DNA of 64,000 nucleotides, taken from assembly GCA_905250125.1 (NCBI GenBank), contig CAJNOL010000218.1, forward strand, positions 1-64,000. Direction: 5' to 3'. The notes beneath the pieces are model-generated. The model was not told the origin of the DNA. It saw only the letters and a list, made by a program, of their open reading frames with translations, and did no database searches. Positions 24,976-37,869 of this stretch are shown here, one piece after another. The DNA comes from Rotaria sordida (lineage: Eukaryota; Rotifera; Eurotatoria; Philodinida; Philodinidae). Every line of letters starts with the position of its first letter. The first letter of the stretch is position 1. Made by a program: the position numbers and the translations under genes.

Positions 24976-27502
24976 CTACTATACAATAAAAAATTTATTA
25001 CTTCCATATCAAGCTGTCATGAAGAAAAATCTGCACGCGTAAATGACATGCTCGAAAATACTGATTTTGAGAAAAACGGAAAATAAGTATTAGAAATCGA
25101 TTTTTGTGGAAATCATCTCAATTATATATAAGCGTTCAGGACAGGCCATAAATATGTGATCTTAATATTAAGTGTTAATAGTCTCGTAGTGATTAATACA
25201 AGAAAAGCTTTACGAAATGATGATGCAAAGGAAAAGCAGCCAAATGAAAACCGAAAAAAATTGTAAATAAACTGTAAAAACTTCTCAAAAAATACGATAG
25301 CAGTGGTCAAGTTTTAGATGATAGGTTCGTCAAAATCAATTCATTTTGCGATAAGCCATAGATATTCTAAAAGAGGAGACTTCAGCGTACCTTCCTATGA
25401 TAAAACCTCAACTTGTCTTCGAAAAATTGGATTTTCTGAGAAGACCTCCTTAATTTAATATGTAATTAGAATTAACTGAAAAAAATGTCCTGACTGGTCT
25501 AATCCATGTCTTCTACGGTGTTATACCTAGTCCATTTACGAGAAAATACTGTCAACGCTACTCTAGATGTGTCTAAAATTGTTAAAAAACCTGTTTTATT
25601 TTTTTCACTAAATTATCACAACTACTTGATTCAACTAGCCGTATTGGAATAGAAAAAAATTAGAATATAAGATGAGAAGTTTATGGCATCTTTATCTTTA
25701 TTGTGTTTGAGAACAATTTATGAATAATCATATGTATTTAGGATATGAATCAGTTGGTAAAACAATAATCAATTGGCTGTTAGCTTTATTTAAGAATCAA
25801 AAGATATTATTATTAAAGAGATGAAATATAATAGACCTTTTAAAATTAGTAGTGCTATCAGATCTAGATTTGCTAACATCAAATATTTTAAATTATTCAC
25901 TGTCGTGGAAAAATTCTTTTTACTCTTCAAAATTGATGATAAAACATGGTTTACTATACTACCATTATGAGTATTAATAACCATCATAATGTTTCGATCA
26001 ATATAGATGTAGATAATATGTATAAAGTTGATAGAAAGAAAAAAATACTGAGAGTAAAATATATCGAAGTGCAGATTATTCACACGGTACTGATGAAAGA
26101 ATATGCTGAAGCTGAATTAATAGCACTTTTCGTATTTACTTTCGATATTTTTTTATACTTTTTGTGTTTTTTTTTCTTTCTACCAAGTTTATGCCACTTG
26201 ATATAGAAGGTAAATATTGTTCTTGTTTTTCTCTGTTTTGAATTAAAATAAGAAGAGAACCTTGTTCTCTGCATTTGACTATGTTTTCATGCATAATTTC
26301 TCAATTTTGTCTACTTCATACGAAAATATTCTACAAGGTACTTCTCCGAAGAGTAAAGATTTTATGCGTTTTTTTATACCAAAAGTCCAAAGGTATACTA
26401 TAACACAAAGAAAGATACAGAGATATAAAAGTATGTTGTTTACTTCTTAGCAGAAGATACTAACTTATACCTTTTACAATGATTACGATGTGAATATAAA
26501 TGAGAAATAATTTAATCTGAATACTTTTTAAACATTGTGTATTAATGTGATACTTTATTTTAAATTTAAATCCTAATAATTTAGATTTTAAAACTAATTA
26601 AATTATAAAAATTTACTTTATTTTGAAATTTCATTTCTGAAAAATGAAATTTAATATAAACTAGAATTAGGATGTAAAGAATTTTTTTTTTCTCACCTTC
26701 AACTTATTTTTAATTTATTTTTACATTTAATAAAAATAATTTTTCTTGAATATAAATTGATTACATATGGTTATGCACCGATTAGACAAAATTTGTCTAA
26801 AAACAAAGTCAATATTTTCTAAATTTATCTTACTTCATTTTATCTAGCTAATTATTATTTATTGATATCAAAAACTTAAGAAATTCTGTATGTAATTCTA
26901 TAAATAGTATCGTAGAATGTTTATTGATATGTAGAAATTGATCATTTGATCGTATAGTTCGATCGGCTAATCGATTGGTAAGTGACATATTATATGCACT
27001 TTCAAGTCTTACCTTCACTCCTATATTTCTATCATTTAGACTAGTCTGGACTCGAACAATGCATTAGAGTACAATTCATCATATGCAGCGTCCTGAACGT
27101 TCTGACTTTTTCGATTCAGAATCCTTTTGGATGGGCGACAGGATAATACAACGTGCCTAGTCTTTTTATCAAGAAAGATTGGATATAACAAACCAAATGA
27201 CACCCATCAATCGAGTAGATAAGACGTGTTCTGTGGATGAGAAACGATTTTTGACTAGTCGTGTACCAGTCCGTTTTGAGAAAAAGACAAGACAAGACGT
27301 ACCATCGCGACTAGAAAAACTACTGGTCTTTTTACCCATCATTTCCTCGCCTGGGATCTTACTAATAGCTCGATTTTAGTCTTTCGAACCATGAAAGGCG
27401 ATGAATAGAATGTGAGAAAAATGAAGCAAACTAATGACATAAAATAATTAGAACAGACTCCATGCTGCGCTGGAAGCACAAGAAAAAAATAATGCAGGAT
27501 GA

Positions 27503-28009
27503 CAACGAAATCAAAATAAAAATCAAGGCTTGATCCAGACGTTGGCAAATCATAATAATCAGTTAAAGAGCTTCGAAAATAAATTGGAATTTATTATTAA
27601 CAATTTCGCTAATTCCAGCCACGTCAAAGAAGTTGTTGAAAAAACAAAGGAAATCGAAAATCATGTCTATGGAACTTCTCATCCGCATAAATCGTGGCCT
27701 GAATTACTGTTGCTACTAATTATCGGTGGTGCGCTCGTGATTATTTTAATAAAACTGTATAAAAAGTATATCCTACCTCGATTTAGACAATTTATTCTCG
27801 AATTTGATGGTAGTAATACAACACGAGCAAGGTCCATTAGTGAACATGTGGAAAAGCGTAACTATAATAAGAGAACTACTGTTGACGATGAAACAATGCG
27901 AGCTGAGCAGCAGTTGAAAGATCAAATCGACAGATTCAATTCAATGATGTGTACACTTAATAATACCATTTCAAAATTAAATAATTCGATTCGTGTTGAA
28001 CAACGGTAG
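27503..28009 (+). other. Orphan ORF with one membrane segment and a coiled coil
   Basis: An open frame of about 165 codons without a convincing ATG (an in-frame TGA lies at 27500-27502, and the nearest start-like codon is TTG at 27530). Visible parts in order: a hydrophilic, Asn-rich, helix-prone segment (NNQLKSFENKLEFIINNF); a membrane segment (LLLLLIIGGALVIILIKLY); a basic stop-transfer (KKYILPRFR); and a C-terminal amphipathic helix (QQLKDQIDRFNSMM...). I do not recognise the family. It could be the last exon of a gene whose 5' exons are lost, or the remains of a mobile element: near-identical blocks of about 28 bp (core GAACAGACTCCATG) lie at 27437-27466 and 28460-28488 on either side. 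Function unknown. Confidence 0.4.
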
Positions 28010-28891
28010 TGGTTCACGTGAATGCACTTTAATAACCGGTGGTGGAACAGTCTCGTTGATTGGGCGCTTCAATTCTTCGTCTGGGTTATTTGTCTCCTGG
28101 TGCATGGGTGTCGTGACTTGATAGTGCGCACTACTTCTCACTTCCTTTATTCCTTTGCTTTTTCTTTCTTTTTCTTTGTTCTTTTTTTCTGGTCTTCATT
28201 TTGTTCTTTTTCCTTTCGTATACACCTCTTCCTCTCGTTGCTGTTACTCTCTTCCTCTCTTTATATCGTTTATCGTTCTCTCTTCTTTTCTCCCGTTTTA
28301 TCTTATTTTATTTTTCTTCGTATATAAAATTTCCAATTTTAAGTCGTTTGTATGAGCATTTATCACAGTTCAGCTCATTTCAAGGCTTAGCTTCGCTGAT
28401 GTACGTATTTTCTAGTTCATCCGTCCCTTTAAGGCCGTCAGGATCATAGGACAATCAAAGGCATAAATAAAAAAGAACAGACTCCATGAGAGACTCTTCT
28501 GGAATAGTTGCTCCTCAGCGACACTTGCTCACCGGACAGTTGATCCTCACAACTATATCTGTACTCACACCTACGCTCATACCGACACTAATATCAACAT
28601 TCCCAACTATTCGAGGAATAACTGTCGCGGGGACAATAATCGTGTCATTGAATTAAGCCCGATAAAGTTACAAAACCTCTGTGCAATAAATGTAAGAGAG
28701 TAAATTCGATTGGTTGTTGAATGACAGACAATTATCAATCGATTGAATGAACACAAGTCTATCATGAAATATCGATATTACATCTGTGGTAATTCTTTCT
28801 AATCAGGATCTGACCACAGATCAGCTCTGTTTATGACATTTGAGATATTCTTTCTAGTTTTAAGAATCGCCCTAACAAGTTATTCATCAAG

Positions 28892-28950
28892 TGTGTGGGT
28901 GTGGATGTTAGGCGGTACTCTTTTCATAACCTACATCCACACTCACACCC
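28892..28950. repeat. GT-rich foldback, copy E
   Basis: GTGTGGGTGTGGATGTTAGG (left) pairs with AACCTACATCCACACTCACA (right) over about 20 bp, with a loop of about 16 bases. It is the cleanest member of the family. Confidence 0.8.
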
Positions 28951-29654
28951 AATTCATGTAGTTCAATAGAATTAATCTCTCAGTCCTATTTTAATTATCG
29001 GAAGACATATTTTTCTGAGGGATTTACCATTGGTTACATCATACTGGTAAACATATAATCATTGCAATTCGTCGTGTCACTTTCCCGTAAGTGCTTCTCT
29101 GATTTGTTAATTTGATTAATTCCTAATAGCATTCTGTACTCTATGTCTTCTTACATGTTATCTAGAGTCAAGAATTGTTGTTTTTATATGAGTTAGCGGC
29201 TACTAATTAACTTTGCACTTTCTCAGTTCTCAATATTATCAAATAATAGGTTTTGTATTTCAGAAAATCGAGTAAAAGTAGCGTTAAGCGATATTAAACT
29301 TATGTGAACATCCATTATTAGTTGTACAGCTTCTTAAGGGTAGATTTAATAATTTTAATTTTTTTATCAGTTTGTAGGGAGAACATTTCTGTATGTGAAA
29401 AGTGAAATTTTTTTTTGTAAAACTTCTTATAAAAATAAAATTTTAATCCACAGATAGGAAAGGTGAGTTGAAAAAAATGTAATTTTTCTAATGTTTCATT
29501 ATTTGGAGTGATAGTCGGTCAAATCAATTTACTTTTGTCTCGCTTTACATGGAGAGATAGAACAAGATGAGACGAACATTTTTTGTCTCAAAAACAACAC
29601 TTGAAAACCGACTCAAAAAATGCTAGAGGTTTTCAAAGTTCTCGCCAACTAAAA

Positions 29655-30150
29655 TTGCTCGAATGATCCGAATTACACCAGATGAAGAATAAAAAAAAAT
29701 CTTTTTCTTCAGTAGGTCTCAGTATTTTGAGAATTGCATTTTAATAACTCAATGAATTGATAAGATCGTGTCAGATTCCATAGAAAAGACTTTGACCTAT
29801 CGAATGATATATTTTTTATTTAATTTCAATTTATTATTAGTTAATAGGAACGATGGGAAAGTTAAGTTTACTGATTTTTGCTAAAGTGATCCGAATTACC
29901 CCAGGATATTTTGCTTGTTGATACGAATTACCCTAACTGGTGTAATATGGATCATTTTCTCAGCACTATTACCATTTTTGTAAAAATTCTATAAAAAAAT
30001 TAATTTTTTTTTTAGATTTTTATATAGACTCGTAGGAAACACTTTGAACTATCTGCTGGTGAAAAAATCTCTTTTGTCCGATGTAAAATTGTTGAGCAAT
30101 GTCTGAAATATATCAATTTTTTTGAACAGTGATCCGAATTACACCGGATG
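29655..30150. repeat. Repeat block with four GATCCGAATTACACC motifs
   Basis: Direct copies at about 29664 and 30128 (GATCCGAATTACACC) and 29886 (GATCCGAATTACCCC), a variant near 29923 (GATACGAATTACCC) and an inverted form near 29940 (GGTGTAATATGGATCA). The spacing and mixed orientation suggest a degraded transposon with internal subterminal repeats; no coding capacity. Confidence 0.55.
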
Positions 30151-30174
30151 ACTATATATGATTAGATGCAGTTT

Positions 30175-30400
30175 TTAACACTGATTCCGATTGTGGTATT
30201 TATTTTGCTTTGCCATTGTGTCATGGTAATGAAAACCGCTAAAAATATTCATTTTATATTGAAAAACTATCAAAATTTAGGCGATGTAACCTTTATTCCT
30301 CAGCGAAGACAAGGTTTTTTTTAAATATTTTTTTATCATTTTGTAGAGAAAAAAAAATTTACACAACTTATATAAAATTTAGTCTAAGATCTTCTGATTC
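30175..30400 (+). repeat. Dispersed repeat, copy 2 (see about 6505-6720)
   Basis: Begins GCAGTTTTTAACACTG and runs parallel to the block inside transporter intron 3, including GAAAACCGCTAAAAAT and a downstream GAGAAAAAAAAATTT. Divergence is considerable, so insertion is old. Confidence 0.55.
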
Positions 30401-33400
30401 TGCAATACATCAGGAAGTATACTGGTTTATTCGGACTAATCAAAATGGCCCCTATGACTCATAGGGACTTTATAAAACTCAAGTTGTTAAAGATTATATT
30501 ATATCAAAATAGATTATTTTGTTCACCTTTTAATTCTCTATCTTCTGATATACGCTACGAAAATTTCAATGATCTGCTGAGACGCAAACTGGTGCGTCTT
30601 TTATAGAGTATTTTTTCTTACTTTCCCAAAAAATGTATAATAGTGGTAAAAATCGGTATTGGCTAACTTTTCATAGAAAGGGTATTAGAACCTAAAATTT
30701 TAGGATTGCTGGTCTTAGACATTGATGTATTGAATGGGCAAAAAAACAAAATTTTATCGAGTGCCTCGTATACTTAGTGCCCTCATGAACGCTCTTTTAA
30801 GTGTAATGTAGTTCAACGAAATTAGAATAATACTAGAAAACAATAATCTTATGATCTGCTACGAAAAATTCTAAATAATACTTTATTTAGGAACGAGCTA
30901 TCAATAGCCATCATCCAAATACTAAAAATTTAACAGTAATTCAGTTGGAATTCGAGGGCGTTCAAGCCATTCTTCAATAAGGCTGCTGTGAATTTCATTT
31001 GATTTTCTTTAACTCTTTAGATTTCAGAGGATTCAAGATATTCACTACAATGAGAAAGCTTAAAATATTGTCACATATTATCCCGATGTGGTTGATCGAA
31101 GTTGATTTTCTTGAATTTGCAATATGTTGACAGTGAACATATCTCGTTTTTATTAGGATTGCTCAAGCAGCAGGTAATCGTCAAAAGATTTAGCAAATCT
31201 CTTGAGATATATTGTCCAATATACATTAGATAAACGATTGAAGTGAACGTTTGTCGTTGGCAAATAGGAAAAAATAAATCGTCTATGTAAAGACAATAAT
31301 AAACTCTTTTATGTAATGTGAAATAAAAATGATTAAGATTTGTTGACAAGGAAATTATTGATTTGTTTTTCTTTATCATTATGACAAGAATAATGTCTAG
31401 CCGATTAAAGTCAGTTATTTTGAACAATTATACGATAAACTTTATTCACGTATATATTAATCAGACAAAATATACGTTTGATTATTTAACTGTGAACAAG
31501 ATTTCGATAGAACGATATTATTTAAATGAACATCAATGTTTTAGTTTTGTTAAACACATTGAAATATTGAAAAAGAAAAAAAAAACTGTCATTTCTCAAT
31601 ATTAACAATAAAGAGATTTATTTTTATGAAATAACTGTTGACCAAAATGTCTTATATTAGGAAGAATGTTCAAAGTAGTTCGAATTATGTGATGACACTA
31701 TTAAAAAACCTAAAGTTGAAATGAAAGAAAAAAACTGATATGAGAATTTTCGACATGATAATATAAGAGAGAACAAAGAAAAAAGTGATGTCAAATATAA
31801 AAAATGATCGTCGTTAAAGAATAAACTCAATTTCGTCATTCATTTTTATTTTAAATAGAATTGTATGAATAAGCCGTCTGTCCTAATGTTGTTGTTCTTT
31901 GTTCTATTCTAGTTTCCTTCTTCGCTTCATTAACTGTCAAATAAGAGCACATAGCAAAAAAAAAAACTAAATTAAATAATCTAACGGCAAAATATAGATC
32001 TAAATGTGTCTCAATTGTGTACTGACCGATATATATTATGAATGATGAAAGGTGTAAGATGTCTGCACGGCAACAGGAAACGGATGTAAATCACGTTACG
32101 TTTTTTCTCCCTATTGACACAATGATTAGATTTTTATTAGTATTAAACTCACAAAGAAAAGAAAGTCATTTTCATCTTGGCTCAATTCTACTATATGATC
32201 TACATCAATCAACTAGAAAAATCATATTTGTTCGTTTTTCTATTTCAACATCTAAACAGCCAACTCCTCACTAATTTTCTATTATAATGAAACTGTTATT
32301 TCTATTATTGTCAAATAAGCAAGACGGAAATAGGTTAATTAAGTATTTACTCATGTTAATGTTGTGCGATAGCCTTTTGTTTTTTTCTTTATCTCATTAT
32401 TAATTAATATAGATTGAAAAAAATTTCAAGTTTGTTCAGATGAAATAAAAATAAATTTTCTATAGACTTGAAAATAATCTAAAAAATAAATTTTATTCTA
32501 AATAAAAATTCAGCTAATTATAAATATATTTCATATTGTATCTATTGCGATTAGAATTATCTTTAGTTAATGATGCAATAATATAAAAGCATGTCTAAAA
32601 GAAGTCTAGTCAATTATATCGAAATCAAATTGAGTTAGATAAAAGAAAAGTTAAATAAATGAATAGCATTTCCTATCATCTTTATTTTAGATATTACTCA
32701 TAGTGCGTGACTTAGTGGACATCACGTCGTATGTTCAATGCTATTCTCTTATTGTTACATTCAATTGAGTACTTGACTATTCACTCATTCCAGCTTTACA
32801 CTAGTCTGTCTGTATATATACATGAATAGAGTATTATTCAAACGTCATTGGTACCGCACAGAACATCAACAAAAAAAGAAAGGGAGAGAAGAAAAATGAT
32901 GTTGAATTTTGATCGCGGGTAACATTGTTCATGTACTTTATGGTGAATAGTCCTAGTCAATGCCAAGTCAATGGGTTAGACTGTGTTGATTTCTTTTCTT
33001 TTTTTTTCCTCTGTTAGATTTAGCTCGGATTTGCCATTTTCTTTTTTTTTCTCGTCTAACCACTCGAAACATATTGATGAAAATACATTCTAGCAGATTA
33101 TTAAGTGTATTAATGACAGCAGAAAAAAAAACTTTATTCAACGGATTGATTACGCACTCGAAATTATCGTTCTATTCAATTGAGCTTGATCCATGTTTGC
33201 TTTAAAAAGTTTCTTTTTTTCTTTTTTTTTTTTTTACTTCGGTAAGCTTTAAATGTCAGCTATTCATATTGCGTCATATATTGAACATTATGCTATCAAG
33301 AATCACTACATTAACAGTTACTTTCCGCTTTTTTTTTTGTTTTCTTTTTTATCTGAACAACAGTATGTGTGAAATTTCTTCGTTTTCTTCTCTCTCTCTC

Positions 33401-34552
33401 TCTCTGTTCCGTCTGTATTGCGGACAATACAATGATGAATCCTTGCAATCGTCATAACAACATTGGCACCAACTATTTTTTTTCTTTGCACTTTTAGTCT
33501 TCGATATTTTCTTGCGTGATTCAGTATATATCGATCTATGATCGATCATCTGTTAGATTCTATTAGGAATACTAACTCGTTGATTGTATCGAAATAAATA
33601 TTATCTTAATAATTACAAATTCTATTATATTCTATTGTTAACATTGAAATACATATAAACATCATACAGGTTAATCATTTTATCAACAAAAATTATTCGA
33701 TTTGTTTTATTCTAGGAATTCGAGATATATTACATTCAATATAATGATCTTCTATGTTTGTTTTTTTCTTTGTTATGTTTTGACAATAAGACTAATATTG
33801 TCCATAGTCGATTAATATAACAAGTTACTTTTGTAAAAAATAAAAAAATAGTTCACATCTCTGATAATCATAGGATAACATACGGATGTGTATGTGTATG
33901 TTTATGTTTTTCTTTTTTTGAGATGAACCGACGTCATGCCTTCCAGTAAATAGACGACATAGAAAATCTGTCCTAATCATCTCTTTCTCGCTCTCGTTCA
34001 CTTTGTGCACAACATATATATATAGATAGATAGATGAAGAATTGCGTGATTCTCATAATGAATTGTAGAAAAAAGAAATATACGATAAGACAGTCATATA
34101 TATATATATATATTAATGTGAGTGAATGACTGAGTGAAAGAAAGTCGTTATACTTCCTATAGAGATAAGAATGAAAGTATATATAGATTCTGAAAAGAAA
34201 AGTTAATGAAATGCATCTATCATTAAGTGATAGTTATTCATTTGTTATTATATCTTCTTTCTCTTATGAGTATATCAGGTACATTTTAATGACTATTCAA
34301 TCATAATTCCTTTCTTTCATTGATTTACTTTGGTTAATCGAAGAGAAATAGTTGAGAGATTTTGTTGAATCGATCAATAATATTTATCTATTCAAAGCTT
34401 TTATATTAATCGTTATAATATGTTGAGTATTCTTCTATTATTCTAGACGAAAGTCATTCTATAATTAAATTATTTATTATAAGATCATTTGATTTTAATA
34501 AAAAAAAAGAAAATATGTTCGATTAAGAAATAAAATTCTTATCGTTTATTCA

Positions 34553-35329
34553 ATGGAATATAAACAGGAGACTATTCTTATCTGGAAAATATTTGTTTGT
34601 CTTCTTTTTTTCATTATAAATAGTAAGTAGAAGTATTCATTATGTAAAATAAAAAAGGTTGAGACAAAAAAAATATATTTTGTTTTCTAGTTAATCGTAT
34701 ATCAGCAAATAGTGAACCAAAGATAATTTCAACACAAAATGAAATAATAGCTTATGTTAATCATACAGCTAAACTATCATGTATTATACAAAATCGAAAT
34801 CAACGACATGTAAGTTAAACAAAATGTTTTGTTTTTTTTTTTTTTATTAATTTTACTAAAAGAAGATAAAAATTCAGGTAACATGGTCTCGTGTTCATTT
34901 TATGAATGAAACTCAAAAATTAATTAATCTTTTATATGTTGATTTACTTAAATATACATCATTAAATCGTTATCATTTAACACATTTAGTTGATAAAGAT
35001 AATCGAGATCATTTAAATCTTGAAATACGTCAAATTCATTTATCTGATCAAGGTTATTATAGTTGTTTTGTAACAGCAATTAAACCAATATCAGAAATCT
35101 TTCATCTTAAAGTTATTGGTAAATTTGTTTTTTTTTTTCTTATGAAATATTAAAATAAAATGTTTTTGTTTGTTTTGTTAAAGACAATACACGTAATGTT
35201 TCACTTGCTTTACGTTCAACATTAGATATCCAACAAGAAAAAAAAGAAGAAATAAATTCATTATTATCATTAATTAATATATCAATATCGAACATTTTTC
35301 TAATGATTATTTTAATATTAATTATATGA
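34553..35329 (+). CDS. Small immunoglobulin-domain membrane protein, 4 exons, 191 aa
   Basis: Predicted cell-surface protein with a single Ig domain. Exons 34553-34622, 34691-34809, 34878-35118 and 35184-35329 join in frame (576 nt). Residues 7-23 are hydrophobic (ILIWKIFVCLLFFIIN) and act as a signal peptide. The Ig fold spans about 33-140, with the first cysteine at 54 (AKLSC), the core Trp at 66 (VTWSR), the LEIRQIHLSDQGYYSC signature with Asp120, Tyr124 and Cys126, and a final strand FHLKVI. N-linked sites are NHT, NET and NVS. The C-terminus (about 172-191, ISISNIFLMIILILII) is a membrane anchor, or less likely a GPI signal, with practically no cytoplasmic tail. This layout is shared with small adhesion molecules of the lachesin/DPR sort but has only one domain. 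AATAAA at 35527-35532 is the likely polyadenylation signal. Specific partner unknown. Confidence 0.85.
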
Positions 35330-35729
35330 AATTTGTGAATATTATTTTAAAACAATTTTTTTTTCTCATTATTTGTTTGAACAAATATAGTTTACAATGA
35401 TTCTATCTTATTTCAGCTATAATATTATTCTCAAAAATAGATGTTTGCAGATTACACATTCTATTATAGATTTCAATTTAATGGGGAAAACAAAACAAAT
35501 AATTTGTTTCTGTATTTTATTCGATTAATAAACTGGTGAGATTATCAATTTGGCTTTATATATATTTAAATATGTGTCTCTTTATTACAATATCAAATAA
35601 ATATTTCAACTCTTTTTACAATATATTTATAAACATTTTGTTGTCTTACGTTACATATTTTAATTCTTTTCAATAATAAGACATGAAAATACTTATTTAG
35701 AATAGATATACAAACAATAATCGAATTTT

Positions 35730-36466
35730 TGTGTACTCAAAAAGTGAGTACACTCTAGAATCGGTCAGTGTGTCCGGCCGTCCGTCCGGCCGGCCGGCCG
35801 GCCGTCCGTTAACACGATAACTTTTGAAAGGAGAGTCCGATCGCGATGAAATTTTCTACACTGTTCAGTCTTAACAATATCTCGGTCGAGTTCGAAGATG
35901 AGAATGATTGGCCGAACCATTGCTGAGTTATTGCAAAAATAGTCATTTTTCCCTATGAGAAGATAGACCCTTCTCTGCTTTCATAAAAAACTTTTCCTAT
36001 CATAGTCATATAAAACCCCCACTATTATATACCATTCGATAGAGAATTTCACGAGCTACAAAATGGTATATAAAACATAAAGAAACAAGAAAGCTAACTC
36101 GCCTATTGCAAAGATAATTAATCGGAATTTGGTTCTGTTTTTGCCCACGCTCTATGTGATCCACAATTAGAGTTCTATCTTCCCATCACAGAGATGATAG
36201 TTCGAGGTTTTCTAGAATGGAGAACTCGAATCTATGTTCCATTCGCCTCGAAATCCCATTGGTTGAGCAGTGACCAATAGAAATCAAGTTATAGGGAAAA
36301 CGACTTTCTTAGGGTAAGTCAAGGCGAAGAGTTCAAATCTGAGCTCTATTCATCTGTAAATCCTAGTGGTTGAGCAGTAGCCAATAGAAATCAACTGTTT
36401 TTAGAAAAGGTTTGCCAGGATAATTTTTATGCCCACACATTCTAGGATGACTAATCAGTCTCATAC
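35730..36466 (+). repeat. 0.75-kb inverted-repeat element, copy 1
   Basis: Begins TGTGTACTCAAAAAGTGAG, followed by a CCGGCCGG-rich stretch and an AACTTTTGAAAGGAGAGTC motif, and ends near TCATACACTTTTT just before copy 2. It aligns with copies at 36474, 37084 and (inverted) 49908. Its 3' terminus is degraded relative to copies 3 and 4. No coding frame. Confidence 0.8.
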
Positions 36467-36473
36467 ACTTTTT

Positions 36474-37083
36474 TGTGTACTCAAAAAGTTAGTACACTCT
36501 AAAATCGGTCAGTGTGTCCGGCCGTTTACACGATAATCCTTGAAAAATATCATCGGATTGTGATGAAATTTGCACATAGAATTGTCTCATCAATATCTCG
36601 GTCGAGTTCGAAGATGAGGATGATTGGTCAAGAAATGGCTGAGTTATAGCAAAAAAGTCATTATTTCCTACGTTTTTTCCTATACCAATATTGACCTATT
36701 CCGAGGGGGGGGGGCGTGTTTAAGTACCTTTACGTCTTTAAGTCTTATATTAGGGAGGCATCGTTATGTCCTCAAGTCCTATATTGTAGGGGTGCCTTTA
36801 GATTCTCAAGTCCTATACTATAAGGGTACCCTTAGGTCCTCAAGTCCTATATTAAGGACGTATCGTTACGTCCTCAAGTCCTATATTATCAGGGTACTAT
36901 TGGGTCCTCAAGTCCTATATTATAAGGGTACTCTTAGGTCCTCAAGTCCTATACTGTGAGGGTGCCCTTAGGTCCTCAAGTCCTATGTTAAGGAGATATC
37001 GTTACGTCCTCAAGTCCTATATTATTAGGGTACCCTTAGGTTCTGAAGTCCTCTATTACGAGGATTCAATTATCTTCACTTTT
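36474..37083 (+). repeat. 0.75-kb inverted-repeat element, copy 2, with minisatellite
   Basis: Starts with the same TGTGTACTCAAAAAG terminus and matches the others for about 220 bp (GTCGAGTTCGAAGATGAGGA). Its 3' half is then replaced by a 34-bp tandem array at about 36720-37060. It is joined head to tail to copies 1 and 3. Confidence 0.75.
36720..37065 (+). repeat. 34-bp minisatellite, about 10 units
   Basis: Units begin TCAAGTCCTATATT and end near AGGTCC. Two sub-types alternate: most end in GGGTACCCTTAGGTCC-like sequence, while about every fourth reads GGAGRYATCGTTAYGTCC, hinting at a higher-order repeat. The long open frame through it is an artefact of the repeat. Confidence 0.85.
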
Positions 37084-37832
37084 TGTGTACTCAAAAAGTG
37101 AGTACACTCTAGAATCGGTCAGTATGTCCGTCCGGCCGGCCGTCCGTTTACACGATAACTTTTGAAAGGAGAGTCAGATCGCGATGAAATTTTCTACACA
37201 GTTCAGTCTTAACAATATCTCGGTCGAGTTCGAAGATGAGAAGGATTGGCCAAGCCCTTCCTGAGTTACTGCAAAAATACTCATTTTTCCCTATACATTC
37301 CCTATGGAAAGATCGACCCATTCCCGCTTTCGTAAACAACTTTTCCTATCATAGTCAACTAAAACCCCAACTATTATATACCATTCGATAGAGAATTTCA
37401 AGAGCTACAAAATGGTATATAAAACATAAAGAAACAAGAAGGCTAACTCACCTATCACAAAGATAATTAAAGAGAACTAGGTTATTTTTTTGTCCACGAT
37501 CTAATTGATCCACGTTTAGAGCTCTATCTTCCGATCACAGTGATGATACTTCCAGGTTTTCTGAGATGGAGAACTCGAATCTGTATTCCACTTCCATTGA
37601 AATACTATTGGTTGAGCAGTGACCAATAGAAATCAAGTTATAGGAAAAACGACTTTCTTAGGGTAAATCAAGGAGAAGACTTCAAATTTGAGCTGTATTC
37701 GGTCCCAAGTCCTACTGGTTTGGCAATACCCAATAGAAATCAACAGTTTAAAGGGTAGGTTCCCCAGTATAATTTTGATGTCCACACATTCTAGGATGGC
37801 TGATTCGTGTGATTCCCTTTTTGAAGTACACA
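37084..37832 (+). repeat. 0.75-kb inverted-repeat element, copy 3 (full length)
   Basis: Full copy, 749 bp, bounded by TGTGTACTCAAAAAGTGAG and by CCTTTTTGAAGTACACA, which is the same terminus inverted with a one-base indel. The flank after it contains the perfect palindrome TCGGATTTAAATCCGA, also present next to copy 4, so the mobile unit may be about 40 bp longer. No protein is encoded, so it is presumably a non-autonomous DNA element of unassigned superfamily. Confidence 0.8.
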
Positions 37833-37869
37833 TAACTCTCGGATTTAAATCCGAAGTTTCCGCATTTAT

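Larger units (their letters stand above)
23463..27502. other. Intergenic region with SINE and foldback
   Basis: Open frames at 24014-24238 and 25122-26206 have AT-biased composition and no recognisable domain. The structured content is a SINE-like element (about 24229-24520), a foldback (24796-24975), a GT-rich foldback (about 23708-23795) and further GACTAGTC-type motifs at about 25494-25550 and 27045-27060. Confidence 0.5.
28010..34552. other. Long intergenic region
   Basis: No gene recognised. 28120-28330 is T-rich low-complexity sequence whose open frames are not credible. A GT-rich foldback lies at 28892-28950. 29655-30150 has a repeated GATCCGAATTACACC motif, and 30175-30400 is a dispersed repeat. 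31-34.5 kb is AT-rich with microsatellites such as (AT)n near 34100. The final part should include the promoter of the Ig-domain gene. Confidence 0.5.

Noticed and set aside
28022-28449. Overlapping Ser/Phe/Leu-rich frames suggesting a membrane protein
   Set aside because: They arise from a T/C-rich low-complexity tract and appear in all three forward frames.
36624-36959. 111-aa frame through the minisatellite
   Set aside because: The repeat period is 34 bp, so the frame is a chance product; no start context or domain.
36720-37065. CRISPR-like array with regular 34-bp periodicity
   Set aside because: Units are contiguous without spacers and the genome is eukaryotic; it is a minisatellite.
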